From contig CAYGPI010000002.1 in NCBI GenBank assembly GCA_964351745.1, positions 30,342 to 94,341 of the forward strand: 64,000 nucleotides of DNA. Direction: 5' to 3'. Below, piece by piece: positions 40,480 through 50,149 of the stretch (positions within the stretch are counted from its first letter, which is position 1; every line of letters begins with the position of its first letter). This stretch comes from CAYNJF01 sp964351745 (lineage in GTDB: Bacteria > Pseudomonadota > Gammaproteobacteria > Berkiellales > Berkiellaceae). The notes under the pieces were generated by a model, which did no database searches, was not told the DNA's origin, and saw only the letters and a list, made by a program, of their open reading frames with translations. The position numbers and the translations under genes were made by a program.

Positions 40480-43141
40480 TCTTCTAGGAATTGGCACATC
40501 AGCCTTAAATGCGACACAAAGAATGCTTGATACTGTGGGTCATAACATCGCCAATGTTAATACGCCAGGTTATAGTCGTCAGAGTACTGAGCTTGGAACA
40601 CGACCAGCACTTAGTAGTGGCCAAGGTTATATTGGCTCTGGTGTTAGTGTAAGCTCTACAACTAGATATATTAATCAATTTGTGAATAATGCTTTAGTGA
40701 GTACATCATCGACGCACAAGGAATTAGCCACTTTTCAAGAATACATTAATGTCGTTGATAATTTGTTGGCAGATTCAGAGACTGGTATCTCAACTGGATT
40801 GAATGATTTTTTTGCATCGCTCAATGAGGTTAATAACCATCCAGACTCGACGCCGGCCAGACAAGTCTTTTTATCACAAGCCAATTTGTTAACAAGTCGA
40901 TTTAATGATATTGATAATCAACTTAATGCGCTGAGATTTCAAGCTAATGACCAAGCTAAGAATATCGTTAGCCAAATTAATAGTATTGCTAAAAATCTAG
41001 CTGATCTCAATGTTAGTATTATTAGTGCTGGTCAACAACGGTCATCAGTACCTAATGATTTGCTTGATCAAAGAGATGAGCAAGTGCGCAAGTTATCAGA
41101 GCTTGTTCATGTTGACACGATTGCGCAAAGTGACGGTGCTTTGAATGTTTTTATTGGGAGTGGCCAAACACTTGTTATCAGTGGCACCTCTAATCAGCTT
41201 TCAACTAGCCCAAGTCGTTTAGATCCCAAAAGTTTAGATATTAACGTTGGTACAGGGATTGGCGTTGTCAATATCAATGCATCACTTTTAGGCGGTGAGT
41301 TAGGTGGCGTTTTATCTGTGAACGAAAGTGTGATTGCTCCAACACAAAATGCCCTTGGTCGCGTGGCCACCACTATTGCCATGACTTTTAATGATCAGCA
41401 TCAAAAGGGGATTGATGCTCAAGGCAATAGCGGCATCGATATGTTTCAGGATGTCAACTTGTTGAAAAATGCTCAAGATAGAGTTTTTTCAAATTTAAAC
41501 AATGCAGGCAATGCTAGATTTTCTGTAACCATTAATCCAATATCATTACCTTCTGATGAGTTAACACAAGTCTTTTCGCCCTCTTCAAATTTGACGAATG
41601 TTGGAACTCTTACAAGTTTATCAAGTAATTTTGATTTAATCCTAAATGGTGTAGCTGTCAGAGCAGCTGTTGTTGGCGATGATACGGTGTCAAGTGTTGA
41701 CTCTGGACTTAGTGCCATTGCGATTAGCGCTGCTATCAATAGTTCGAGTATCCAGCATGGTGTGACAGCGTCAGCACAGCAGAACGTATTGAATCTTGGT
41801 CAGTTTTCGCCAGGTGCTTTTGCTTTAGGTGAATTTCAAATTAACGGTATCAGTGTTGTAACCCTTGGTACAGACAGTCAAACACTAGTGCAAGATATTA
41901 ATGCTTTAAAAACGCAAACAGGTGTCGAGGCTAGACTAAGTAATGATGGCTCTATAGAGCTGGTAACTTTGGATGGTCGTAATATTCAACTGACGAGTAA
42001 CACCAATACGCCAGTAGCTACGTTTACATACTTTGATACAAATAGTGCTGTGGCGCTCAATCAGATGAAAAGAGCAGAAGTGTTACTGACTAGTGATAGT
42101 GGCCAAATAAATATTGCAGGTACTAACCCAGGAAATATCGGTCTTAGCGCAGGAAACAACCCAGCCAACGCAAGCGCTTTAACCATCAGTGATTATTCTT
42201 TAACCATGCAAGGTGGTCAGTATACGCTGCGTCGTCTTAGTGATGATGCCATCGTTGGGCAAGGCTCTAATCCAAATTTTAATGTGGATGGCTTTACTTT
42301 AAATCTTGACGCAGGCACCATGGCTGCAGGGGATGAATATCTCATAACGCCAACAAGAATAGGTGCTAGCACTTTTCAATTGAATTTAACAAAGACCTCA
42401 CAGTTGGCACTGGCATCTCCTGTCAGAGTGGAAGGCGCCATTAACAACCAAGGTAGCGGTGTCATTTCGCTTGTTGCCGTTAACAACACCTCTGGGTCTC
42501 CGGCATCAACAGCCACTCAGCTGGGCAATGCTTTTTCATCAGAGAATCAGCTGCTGCCACCTATTAGAATAGAGTTTCAAAGTACTACAACTTATAACAT
42601 CTATGATGTTTCTCAAGGTGTGCCTGGAGTCCAAATTGGACCGACGCAAGTCTACGACCCAAGTCAAATTGAAAATCGAGTTTTCCCAGTATCTGGGGTT
42701 GTTGATAAATCATTACCTGGGCCTAATCCAACGTATGTTTATGATCCAGGGTATCAAATTAATTTGCAGGGCCAAATCTCTAAGGGAGATGTGTTTTCGA
42801 TAGGATACAACCGAGATGCTAGTAATGATAATAGTAATGGTTTTGCTCTCGTAGGTCTGCAAAATCAAAGACTGATGAATAATGGATCAACTTTTCAATC
42901 AGCTTTTGCAGAAATGGTTGGTGAAGTTGGATCGGTCGCAGCTAAAACTAATGTGAATGAACAGGCTAGCGCTGCTTTACTACGTTCACTAGAGACTCGT
43001 CGCAATGAAGTTTCAGGTGTTAACTTGGACGAGGAAGCAGCAAACTTGATAAAGTTTGAGCAGCAATATCAGGCAGCTGCACAACTTATTTCAATCTCTC
43101 GACAAATTTTTGATGAATTAATTAATTCTTTCGGTAGGTAA
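40472..43141 (+). CDS. flgK: Hook-filament junction protein FlgK (HAP1), oversized
   Basis: The ends are classical: LNATQRMLDTVGHNIANVNT and GYSRQSTELG at the start, GVNLDEEAANLIKFEQQYQA at the end. At 889 residues it is far longer than enteric FlgK (about 550). Additional sequence at about residues 390-560 contains LILNGVAVRA, QHGVTASAQQN, DGRNIQLTSN and GNIGLSAGNN, matching the module found in FlgE and FlgL here. Export should need FlgN, encoded in the minus-strand operon. Confidence 0.94.
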   Translation: MGDLLGIGTSALNATQRMLDTVGHNIANVNTPGYSRQSTELGTRPALSSGQGYIGSGVSVSSTTRYINQFVNNALVSTSSTHKELATFQEYINVVDNLLADSETGISTGLNDFFASLNEVNNHPDSTPARQVFLSQANLLTSRFNDIDNQLNALRFQANDQAKNIVSQINSIAKNLADLNVSIISAGQQRSSVPNDLLDQRDEQVRKLSELVHVDTIAQSDGALNVFIGSGQTLVISGTSNQLSTSPSRLDPKSLDINVGTGIGVVNINASLLGGELGGVLSVNESVIAPTQNALGRVATTIAMTFNDQHQKGIDAQGNSGIDMFQDVNLLKNAQDRVFSNLNNAGNARFSVTINPISLPSDELTQVFSPSSNLTNVGTLTSLSSNFDLILNGVAVRAAVVGDDTVSSVDSGLSAIAISAAINSSSIQHGVTASAQQNVLNLGQFSPGAFALGEFQINGISVVTLGTDSQTLVQDINALKTQTGVEARLSNDGSIELVTLDGRNIQLTSNTNTPVATFTYFDTNSAVALNQMKRAEVLLTSDSGQINIAGTNPGNIGLSAGNNPANASALTISDYSLTMQGGQYTLRRLSDDAIVGQGSNPNFNVDGFTLNLDAGTMAAGDEYLITPTRIGASTFQLNLTKTSQLALASPVRVEGAINNQGSGVISLVAVNNTSGSPASTATQLGNAFSSENQLLPPIRIEFQSTTTYNIYDVSQGVPGVQIGPTQVYDPSQIENRVFPVSGVVDKSLPGPNPTYVYDPGYQINLQGQISKGDVFSIGYNRDASNDNSNGFALVGLQNQRLMNNGSTFQSAFAEMVGEVGSVAAKTNVNEQASAALLRSLETRRNEVSGVNLDEEAANLIKFEQQYQAAAQLISISRQIFDELINSFGR

Positions 43142-43143
43142 TC

Positions 43144-44949
43144 ATGAGAATTTCAACTTTTGAATTATTTCAACGTGGTCTTGAGGGAATTTTAAATCAG
43201 CAACGTGCATTAAGTGATCTTCAACTTCAAATATCTTCTGGAAAGAGAATTCTTAAGCCTTCTGATGATCCCGTAGGTGCAACTCGTGCTATCAATATTA
43301 GGGAAGTTCAAAGTTCGCTAGAGCAATATAGTAAAAATGGTCAAAGTGGACAAGCGAATCTAGAAGCAGAAGATGCCACACTTAAAGCCACGAATCAGAT
43401 TTACCAAAGAGTCAGAGAGTTAGCGCTTCAAGCTGCCAATCCAGTTCTCAGTCAGACTGATAGACAAGCCGTTGCGATTGAAATCCAGGTTCAGTTGGAT
43501 CAACTGCTAGGGTTGTCAAATAGCAAGGACGCAGATGGTGCTTTTATGTTCTCAGGAAGCGCAGGGCGAACGCCAGCTGTGACTCAAAATGCTTCTGGCC
43601 AGTTTATATATCAGGGTGATGAAGGTCAAAAATTTGCAAAGATTGGATCTTCTCTTTCTATAGAAACATCTGATTCAGGCAAAGATCTTTTTTTTCTAGT
43701 GCCTTCTGGCCAGGTTAATACATTCAACTCATTAGGTGTGGCCTCAACTTCAGCCGCATCAACTGGTTTAGTTGCGAGCGGCAGTTTGTCACTGTTATCG
43801 TCAAATGATTTAATCATTAATGATGTTGATATTCAGGCAGGTTTTTCAGACGGGGTCTCCTCAATAGACAGTGCCTCAAGTGCCCTTGCTATGGCCAATG
43901 CTATCAATGCAAGTCAATTAGATCATGGAGTAAGAGCTCATGCAGAGCCTAATGTTTTTAATCTAGGCGTTTATACTTCTGCCGCAATCACATCCGGTGA
44001 TTTTACTTTAAATGGTGTCACAATCATTGATGCTGGAGGCTCAGAAAGCTCTCTTCTAAGCCAATTTCAGAGTCTAGAGGCTCAAACTGGCGTTATTGTG
44101 ACTCAGCCTGGGGGGCCAGGGACAGATATGATCCTGACGGCTCAAGATGGACGTAATATTCAGTTACAGACTGATGGTGCTTCTCCAGCAAATTTTTCCA
44201 ATTTTAATCTTAATGCTGGCGCTACAGATAATGTTCAAAGGGCAGGATTAACTCTTCGTGGTCATCAAAACTTCATGATTGGGGGGGCTATGCCGTCCAA
44301 CGTAGGTTTGAGCGCTGGTGGTTATAGTGTCACGAACAACACTGGGACAGGTTTGATATCTCAACCAGTTATCACTTCACCATTAGCTGATTTGAATGAA
44401 ACCTATTCTGTTATTTTTGGAGCTGGAGGTACAACGTTTAATATTGTGGCTGATTCGGCGCCACTTGTCCCTTTAGAAGGATTTGAGAATGTTAGCTTTA
44501 CGCCTGGGGCTATGATTGAACTTAATGGCATCCAAATTCAAATCTCAGGTGCACCAAGTTCTGGGGATGTGTTTGGTGTTCAATTCGATAAGCCTGCTAA
44601 TCAAGATGTTTTTAAAACAATTTCCAATTTAGTCTCATCTATTACAGGCACTGTAAATTCTGATCAGCGTAGCTATGAAATTGGTATTGCTCTTGATAAC
44701 TTATCCCATGCTGAAACGAAGACGCTTGAAATACGGGCAAGTGTTGGTGCAAGGCTCAATGTCATTGAAAATCAAAAAGATGTTAACGCAACAATGTCCA
44801 TTCTTACCGAGCAAAGCTTAAGCGATACTGAAGATCTTGATTTAGCTAAAGCCATTAGCGAATTGGCTCAAAGAACGACAGCACTTGAAGCCGCTCAAGC
44901 AACCTATATTAAAATTCAGTCTTTAAGTCTGTTTAACTATATTAGGTAA
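43144..44949 (+). CDS. flgL: Hook-filament junction protein FlgL (HAP3), oversized
   Basis: The N terminus has the flagellin-like SDLQLQISSGKRILKPSDDP and the C terminus ISELAQRTTALEAAQATYIK. At 601 residues it is about twice the typical 300-ish length. The insert at about residues 217-394 contains SNDLIINDVDIQ, DHGVRAHAEPN, DGRNIQLQTDG and SNVGLSAGGY, again the module shared with FlgE and FlgK. It ends the flgB-L operon; 295 bases without a gene separate it from fliC. Confidence 0.94.
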   Translation: MRISTFELFQRGLEGILNQQRALSDLQLQISSGKRILKPSDDPVGATRAINIREVQSSLEQYSKNGQSGQANLEAEDATLKATNQIYQRVRELALQAANPVLSQTDRQAVAIEIQVQLDQLLGLSNSKDADGAFMFSGSAGRTPAVTQNASGQFIYQGDEGQKFAKIGSSLSIETSDSGKDLFFLVPSGQVNTFNSLGVASTSAASTGLVASGSLSLLSSNDLIINDVDIQAGFSDGVSSIDSASSALAMANAINASQLDHGVRAHAEPNVFNLGVYTSAAITSGDFTLNGVTIIDAGGSESSLLSQFQSLEAQTGVIVTQPGGPGTDMILTAQDGRNIQLQTDGASPANFSNFNLNAGATDNVQRAGLTLRGHQNFMIGGAMPSNVGLSAGGYSVTNNTGTGLISQPVITSPLADLNETYSVIFGAGGTTFNIVADSAPLVPLEGFENVSFTPGAMIELNGIQIQISGAPSSGDVFGVQFDKPANQDVFKTISNLVSSITGTVNSDQRSYEIGIALDNLSHAETKTLEIRASVGARLNVIENQKDVNATMSILTEQSLSDTEDLDLAKAISELAQRTTALEAAQATYIKIQSLSLFNYIR

Positions 44950-45126
44950 GTTAGCTATCATACAGTGCTGTGTTAACATCATCGTAGTAAAAGCATGACT
45001 ATATAATAAGAACCTTGTGCTTAGTGATTTAAGCCACAGATCAGCACCCCAGTCTTCATTAGACTCTTTTTAATTCCAGCCTTTTCAAGCTTCAATCGAT
45101 TTAAGTAATTATTTTTGTATATTCAT

Positions 45127-45153
45127 TAAACATATTTCTTGGCCTGTCGATAC
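45127..45153 (+). promoter_or_regulatory. Sigma-28 (FliA) promoter for fliC
   Basis: TAAA at 45127-45130, exactly 15 bases, then GTCGATAC at 45146-45153, a six-of-eight match to the GCCGATAA -10 consensus. It lies about 90 bases before the flagellin start and is the only good sigma-28 site in the 295-base gap. Confidence 0.82.
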
Positions 45154-45207
45154 GAATGTTGGGAGCGGTGAATATATCGTTTATTGATGTATATCTGCTA
45201 AATTTTC

Positions 45208-45225
45208 GCTTAAGCTTGCTTAAGC
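45208..45225 (+). promoter_or_regulatory. Repeat hairpin in the fliC leader
   Basis: GCTTAAGC occurs twice separated by TT. Each copy is itself a palindrome, and the two can pair as one stem with a minimal loop, just upstream of the GAGGAG Shine-Dalgarno sequence (45230-45235). In the flagellin mRNA it could affect translation or stability. Confidence 0.45.
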
Positions 45226-45244
45226 ACTTGAGGAGTTTTAAATC

Positions 45245-47503
45245 ATGGCACAAGTTATTTCAACTAACATTCCTTCGTTAAATGCACAAAGGAATTTAGA
45301 TAAATCTGGGGCATCTTTACAAGTTTCACTTCAACGTTTATCGTCTGGCTTACGTATTAACAGTGCTAAAGATGATGCTGCTGGTCTTGCGATTAGTACA
45401 CGTTTTACTTCACAGATTCAAGGTCTTTCTCAAGCATCTAGAAATGCTAATGATGCTATTTCTTTATCACAAGTGGCAGAGGGTGCTTTACAAGAGGTCA
45501 CTTCACTGTTACAAAGATCTCGTGAGCTAGCAATCCAATCTGCTAACGGTACGAACTCATCTGCAGATAGAAAAGCGCTTCAAGATGAGGTTAACCAACT
45601 TAAACAAGAAATGTCGCGTATCTCATCAACCACAACCTTCAATGGATTAAACCTATTGAATGGTGATTTACAGAATGCATTATTTCAAGTTGGTGCTGAA
45701 GCAAATCAAACCATTTCTGTTTCAATTAGAGACACTCAAACAACAAGTCTTGGTACAAACACAGTGTCTACCAGCAATGTTGGCGGTCTTGAAGGAGCCA
45801 CACATAAAGAGCTGTTTATTGGTTCTGGTGTAGCTGCAGGCTCTAAATTAGGCGCTGAAGTTGGTGTGGCTCAAGCGAATGCTGCAACGAATGGTTACAG
45901 TGTTTCAAACTTCTCTGTAACCAACGTAAACTCTGCAGGTATCACGACCATTCAAACAAGTGCTGTGGCAGCTAACGCTGAAGCTAGTGCAGTGGCTACT
46001 TCTCTTTCAGGTTTGAGCGGTGTAACAGCTCGTGGTTATAATGAAGTTTCGCTTAGTAACTTGGCTTCATTGAATGCTGCAACTGTGATTACACTTGAAG
46101 GCCAAACAATTAGTAGTGGTGCTACCACAACTATCGATTCTATAGCTACATCTATTAATGGTAATGCAACTTTACAAGCTGCTGGTATCTTTGCTGTAAG
46201 CTCTGGTACAGAAGTTTCTATTGTCGCCTTAGACGGTAGAGATTTATCTTTTGCTAATACAGCAGGTACAGGTGTTGCTGATTTAGTAGGCTTAGATGGT
46301 GCTGCAGCAACAACTATGGTTGCCGCGCAAGCGACTACTTTTGGTGGACGTGTTGATATCATGTTAGACCAAGGTTACACGATTTCATCAGATGTTGACT
46401 CAATTATTGATGATCAAGTAGCAACAACGGTAGCTGTTGGTGATGGTTCGATCACAGATTTTGTCAATAGCACAACAGAAACATCTAATAACCTAAATAA
46501 CAATTTAGGTGCACAAACGCTAACTTTAGTTGGCAGCTCAGGTACAGAATCTGTGAATGTTACAGCTGGTATGGCTGCTGATAGTGTCGCTCAGGCTGTG
46601 AATGCAGTTTCTGGCTCTACTGGTATATCAGCGACTGCTAGTACTTCAGTCACATTGTCAGGTCTTTCAAGTGACGGTACAATATCATTCAATTTGTATG
46701 GTGATAACTCATCTGCAACATCTGTATCAGCTTCAGTGACTTCTAGTGATATATCATCTCTTGTTGCTGAAATTAATGATAAAGCAGGTACGACTGGTAT
46801 TACAGCGGCACTAGGCTCAAGTAATGCGGAGATTATTTTAACTCAAGCATCTGGTAAAGATGTCAAAATTGAGAACTTCACCCACTCTGCTGCCGTTGAT
46901 TATCAAGCTCCAGGTGTGACCGTTGTTTCTGGTACAGGTAGTGGTGTGACGCCTCCAAATGAAGAGTCAATCACAGTCACTGGTAATGCTGCAACCAATT
47001 CTGGTGGTCAAGCGATTCAGTTATTTGATGGTGGACATCGTACTAACTTCGATACAACTGTTGTTGGTGGTGAAGTTGTTTTTGAATCAGCTGATTCATT
47101 AAACGTAACATCAAGTATCTCTGGTTCTGCTTCAACAGGATCTTCATTATTCGCTGGAAGTGCTAGCTCTGCCAATGCTTCTACTTTGAGTAATGTTGGT
47201 CAAATTGATATTAGTACAGTGGCAGGTGCGAACTCAGCCATTAGTATCTTAGATGGTGCTATTGACCAAGTTTCATCTGTACGAGCTTCTTTAGGTGCTG
47301 TTCAAAACAGATTCTCAAGTACAATTTCAAACTTGACGAATAATGTTGAAAACTTATCAGCTGCTCGTTCACGTGTTCAAGATACTGACTTCGCAGTTGA
47401 AACCGCTAATCTAACTAAGATGCAAATTCTGCAACAAGCAGGTACATCTATCTTAGCGCAGGCAAATGCCTTGTCTCAAAACGTTCTTTCTTTACTACAG
47501 TAA
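45245..47503 (+). CDS. fliC: Flagellin FliC
   Basis: The D0/D1 parts are typical: ISTNIPSLNAQRNLDKSG, LSSGLRINSAKDDAAGLAIS at the start, and RSRVQDTDFAVETANLTK plus ILAQANALSQNVLSLLQ at the end. At 752 residues it is a large flagellin; the central D2/D3 region (about 180-650) is Ser/Thr/Ala/Gly-rich. A section at about 272-338 (LNAATVITLEGQTISSG, ALDGRDLSF) resembles the module in FlgE, FlgK and FlgL. Expression is from a sigma-28 promoter and ends at a strong terminator. Confidence 0.96.
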   Translation: MAQVISTNIPSLNAQRNLDKSGASLQVSLQRLSSGLRINSAKDDAAGLAISTRFTSQIQGLSQASRNANDAISLSQVAEGALQEVTSLLQRSRELAIQSANGTNSSADRKALQDEVNQLKQEMSRISSTTTFNGLNLLNGDLQNALFQVGAEANQTISVSIRDTQTTSLGTNTVSTSNVGGLEGATHKELFIGSGVAAGSKLGAEVGVAQANAATNGYSVSNFSVTNVNSAGITTIQTSAVAANAEASAVATSLSGLSGVTARGYNEVSLSNLASLNAATVITLEGQTISSGATTTIDSIATSINGNATLQAAGIFAVSSGTEVSIVALDGRDLSFANTAGTGVADLVGLDGAAATTMVAAQATTFGGRVDIMLDQGYTISSDVDSIIDDQVATTVAVGDGSITDFVNSTTETSNNLNNNLGAQTLTLVGSSGTESVNVTAGMAADSVAQAVNAVSGSTGISATASTSVTLSGLSSDGTISFNLYGDNSSATSVSASVTSSDISSLVAEINDKAGTTGITAALGSSNAEIILTQASGKDVKIENFTHSAAVDYQAPGVTVVSGTGSGVTPPNEESITVTGNAATNSGGQAIQLFDGGHRTNFDTTVVGGEVVFESADSLNVTSSISGSASTGSSLFAGSASSANASTLSNVGQIDISTVAGANSAISILDGAIDQVSSVRASLGAVQNRFSSTISNLTNNVENLSAARSRVQDTDFAVETANLTKMQILQQAGTSILAQANALSQNVLSLLQ

Positions 47504-47527
47504 AAGAGAGCGTCAAAGGAGCACATT

Positions 47528-47559
47528 AGGGGTCCCACATTTGGGATCCCTCTTTTTTT
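47528..47559 (+). terminator. Rho-independent terminator after fliC
   Basis: AGGGGTCCC (47528-47536) pairs with GGGATCCCT (47543-47551) with one G-T wobble around ACATTT, followed by C and seven T. This is a strong classical terminator 25 bases after the flagellin stop. Confidence 0.93.
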
Positions 47560-47572
47560 AAGGTGACGTAAG

Positions 47573-47956
47573 ATGAATGATAAAATCATCATAACAGGCT
47601 TACCCAAGATAGCGCAAAGCACCAAAAAGGAAAAAACGAAGGATGTTAAGAGGGATATGCCACATGATTCAAGCGGCTATTCTTTGCCAGAGCAGGACAA
47701 GAAAGTAAGTTTTAGTGAGGCTGAAACTGAGGAACCCAGTGAAAATCTTGATGAAGCTGTTGAACAAATCAACAAGTACGTTCAAAAAGTTCAAAGAAAT
47801 ATAGAATTTTGTGTGAGTGAAGAAGGGGTTTTGACTACTATTAAAGTGGTAGATAGGCAATCAAACGAATTGATTAGGAATATTGATCCAGAGCTGGCTA
47901 TAAAATTGGCTGGAAATTTGCATAAATATGGTCAATTAATAAAACTTGAGATATAA
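47573..47956 (+). CDS. flaG: FlaG family protein
   Basis: This 127-residue protein has a long charged N terminus and the FlaG domain in its second half: EAVEQINKYVQKVQRNIEFCV followed by TIKVVDRQSNELIRNIDPE. (The first string is cited only as helix region 60-80.) FlaG influences filament length in some bacteria. It sits between fliC and fliD as in Pseudomonas and Vibrio, with GGTGACG upstream of the ATG. Confidence 0.87.
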   Translation: MNDKIIITGLPKIAQSTKKEKTKDVKRDMPHDSSGYSLPEQDKKVSFSEAETEEPSENLDEAVEQINKYVQKVQRNIEFCVSEEGVLTTIKVVDRQSNELIRNIDPELAIKLAGNLHKYGQLIKLEI

Positions 47957-47967
47957 GAAGGTACGTT

Positions 47968-49368
47968 ATGTCGATATCAGGCTCCGGCATTGGATCCGGC
48001 ATTGATATTCGGGGATTAGTAGAAGATCTCATTGAAGTTGAAGGATCTGTAAAATCAGGTAAGTTTGATGCTGATGAGTCTGAGGCGCTTGCTAAAATCA
48101 CTGGATTTGGTACGCTCAAAAGCGCCATGTTTGAGTTTCAAAGTTCCTTATCCAATCTCAATACTCTAACAGCCTTTCAGTCGAGGCAGGCCGTATCGTC
48201 TGATACAGACGTTTTTACGGCGACTGCGACGAATGATGCAGTACCATCAAGTTACTCGATCGAAGTTACGCAATTAGCAACAAATCATAAGTTAACTTCT
48301 GGAGACTTTGCTAATCCCACGAGCATTGTTGGGACAGGCACTTTGAGGTTTAACTTTGGAAGCATTGAGCATTCTATTGAAATCAACTCTGCGAATCAAA
48401 CCTTAAATGGTATTCGTGATAAAATAAATGTTTCCAGTGCTGACACTGGTGTTCAAGCATCGGTTGTGACGACGGATACTGGCTCCAAATTGGTTTTTAC
48501 ATCACTGTCTAAGGGTTCAGATAGTGCCTTCACAGTATCTGTTGTTAGTGATTCAGATAGTAATGATTTAGACAATGCTGGCCTCTCACAGCTTATCTCC
48601 GCCAACTTAACACAAACGACAGCGGCAGTTGATAGCATTGTTTTGGTAGATGGTGCGACTGTCACCACATCTTCGAACTCTCTAGATTCAGTGATAGGTG
48701 GCATAACCATCGATATCTTTGAAACAAACATAGGGGCACCTAAAGAACTTACAGTTTCGCTAGACAAGTCAAGAGCTAGAACTTCAGTCGAAGCTTTTAT
48801 CTCAAGTTACAACACCGTGATGGATTCGATTAATGAGTTAACAAAATATGAATCAGGTGGGTTTGAAGCCACGACAGGTATCTTAATTGGTGACTCTTTG
48901 ATGAGAAGTGCTGAGTACTCAATACGTCGAGAACTCAATAGTGCTATTAATTCTGTCACAGGCTTTAGGACAGTTGCAGAAATAGGTATTACAACAAATG
49001 AATTAACTGGCAAATTAGAGTTGTCAAGTTTAGATTTAGCCAAAGCATTTAATCAGAATTTTGATGCGGTTGGTGAGCTGTTTGCCAAGGACGATGAGGG
49101 TATTGCTGTTCGCATGGGTCTTATTCTCGATAATTTTATTGATGGCAATAATGGTCTTATTACTTCAAGAGTAAAAAGTCTCAACGTTGAAATTGATGGG
49201 ATCTCAGAGCAGAGAATCAACTTAGAGCGAAGACTTCAAAAAATGGAAACTAGATTGTTAGGGCAATTTATTGCTATGGATGGTTTGGTGGCAAGTTTAA
49301 ATCAAACAGGAAGTTTTTTGACTCAGCAGCTTGATAGTTTAGTTGAGCCTTTGGCCTTTAAAAAATAA
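47968..49368 (+). CDS. fliD: Filament cap protein FliD (HAP2)
   Basis: This 466-residue protein starts with GSGIGSGIDIRGLVEDLIEV and has FliD segments such as DRVSIEV-like SSYSIEVTQLA, and the C-terminal coiled coil (INLERRLQKMETRLLGQFIA) followed by MDGLVASLNQTGSFLTQQLD. It forms the pentameric or hexameric cap that inserts flagellin at the tip. Length is normal, with no added module. Confidence 0.95.
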   Translation: MSISGSGIGSGIDIRGLVEDLIEVEGSVKSGKFDADESEALAKITGFGTLKSAMFEFQSSLSNLNTLTAFQSRQAVSSDTDVFTATATNDAVPSSYSIEVTQLATNHKLTSGDFANPTSIVGTGTLRFNFGSIEHSIEINSANQTLNGIRDKINVSSADTGVQASVVTTDTGSKLVFTSLSKGSDSAFTVSVVSDSDSNDLDNAGLSQLISANLTQTTAAVDSIVLVDGATVTTSSNSLDSVIGGITIDIFETNIGAPKELTVSLDKSRARTSVEAFISSYNTVMDSINELTKYESGGFEATTGILIGDSLMRSAEYSIRRELNSAINSVTGFRTVAEIGITTNELTGKLELSSLDLAKAFNQNFDAVGELFAKDDEGIAVRMGLILDNFIDGNNGLITSRVKSLNVEIDGISEQRINLERRLQKMETRLLGQFIAMDGLVASLNQTGSFLTQQLDSLVEPLAFKK

Positions 49369-49383
49369 TACGGAGATAAAGAC

Positions 49384-49797
49384 ATGTATCATAAATCTGG
49401 CGCGCAAGCCTATAACCAAATCAATCAGCAGAGCCACATGGTTGATGCGGATCCTCATAAGCTCATACAAATGCTTATGCAAGGTGCGTTAGATAAAATA
49501 AATATGGCCAAGGGCCATATGCTTAATAACAATATTGAACCTAAAGGGGTGCAAATTAGCATTGCGATATCTATCATTGATGGTCTTCAAGCTAGCCTTG
49601 ACCTTGAAAAAGGTGGTGAGATTGCTAAAAATCTTAATCAACTTTATTCCTATATGATGGAGCAGTTAGTTCTTGCTAATTTAAATAATGAGGTTAAAGT
49701 GCTAGAAGAGGTTTATCAACTTATGGTGACCATTAAAGAGGGATGGGATGGCATTTCAGAAAGTGCTCAATCGAAAAAAAATGCGAGTGATAAATAG
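49384..49797 (+). CDS. fliS: Flagellin chaperone FliS
   Basis: This 137-residue helical protein has the typical FliS beginning (AYNQINQQSHMVDADPHKLI; QMLMQGALDKINMAKGHM) and the later LYSYMMEQLVLANLNNE helix. It binds the flagellin C terminus to prevent premature assembly. It lies 15 bases after fliD, with CGGAGA upstream of the ATG, and abuts the next gene directly. Confidence 0.95.
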   Translation: MYHKSGAQAYNQINQQSHMVDADPHKLIQMLMQGALDKINMAKGHMLNNNIEPKGVQISIAISIIDGLQASLDLEKGGEIAKNLNQLYSYMMEQLVLANLNNEVKVLEEVYQLMVTIKEGWDGISESAQSKKNASDK

Positions 49798-50085
49798 ATG
49801 TTTCAGACGCTATTAAACATAAAGCAAGCTCAAAAAGAGGCTTTGCAACAAGAAGAATGGGATACTCTATCCAATCTAGAAAAGCAATTTCACAAGGTTT
49901 CATTTAGCCTTGATATGAATCCAGAACTTATTACGAGTCAAGATATAGAGCAACTTAAAATTATCAATGCCTTACATTTAGAAATATTTGAAGAAGTCCT
50001 TTCTAAGCGAGAAGCTAGTTTGAATCATTTGCTGGAGCTCAAGAAAGGAAAAAATGCTGTGAATGCTTATACTTCAAGAACTTAA
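49798..50085 (+). CDS. FliT-like flagellar chaperone
   Basis: This 95-residue protein is entirely helical and starts directly after the fliS stop. Size, position after fliS and helical pattern (NIKQAQKEALQQEEWDTLSN and the helix AGNAL-like IIN ALHLEIFEEVLSK) suit FliT, chaperone of the cap protein FliD. Sequence hallmarks of FliT are weak in general, so the call is mostly positional. Confidence 0.65.
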   Translation: MFQTLLNIKQAQKEALQQEEWDTLSNLEKQFHKVSFSLDMNPELITSQDIEQLKIINALHLEIFEEVLSKREASLNHLLELKKGKNAVNAYTSRT

Positions 50086-50104
50086 AATTTCACTTCTGAT
50101 ATGA

Positions 50105-50133
50105 TTGACCCAACTCATGATTCATTGGGTCAA
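50105..50133. terminator. Bidirectional hairpin between fliT-like and TPR genes
   Basis: TTGACCCAA (50105-50113) and TTGGGTCAA (50125-50133) form a perfect nine-base-pair stem around an 11-base loop. It lies in the 64-base gap between two convergent genes, the expected site for a shared terminator, though T tracts are poor. Confidence 0.65.
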
Positions 50134-50149
50134 CGCATATCAATCTTTA

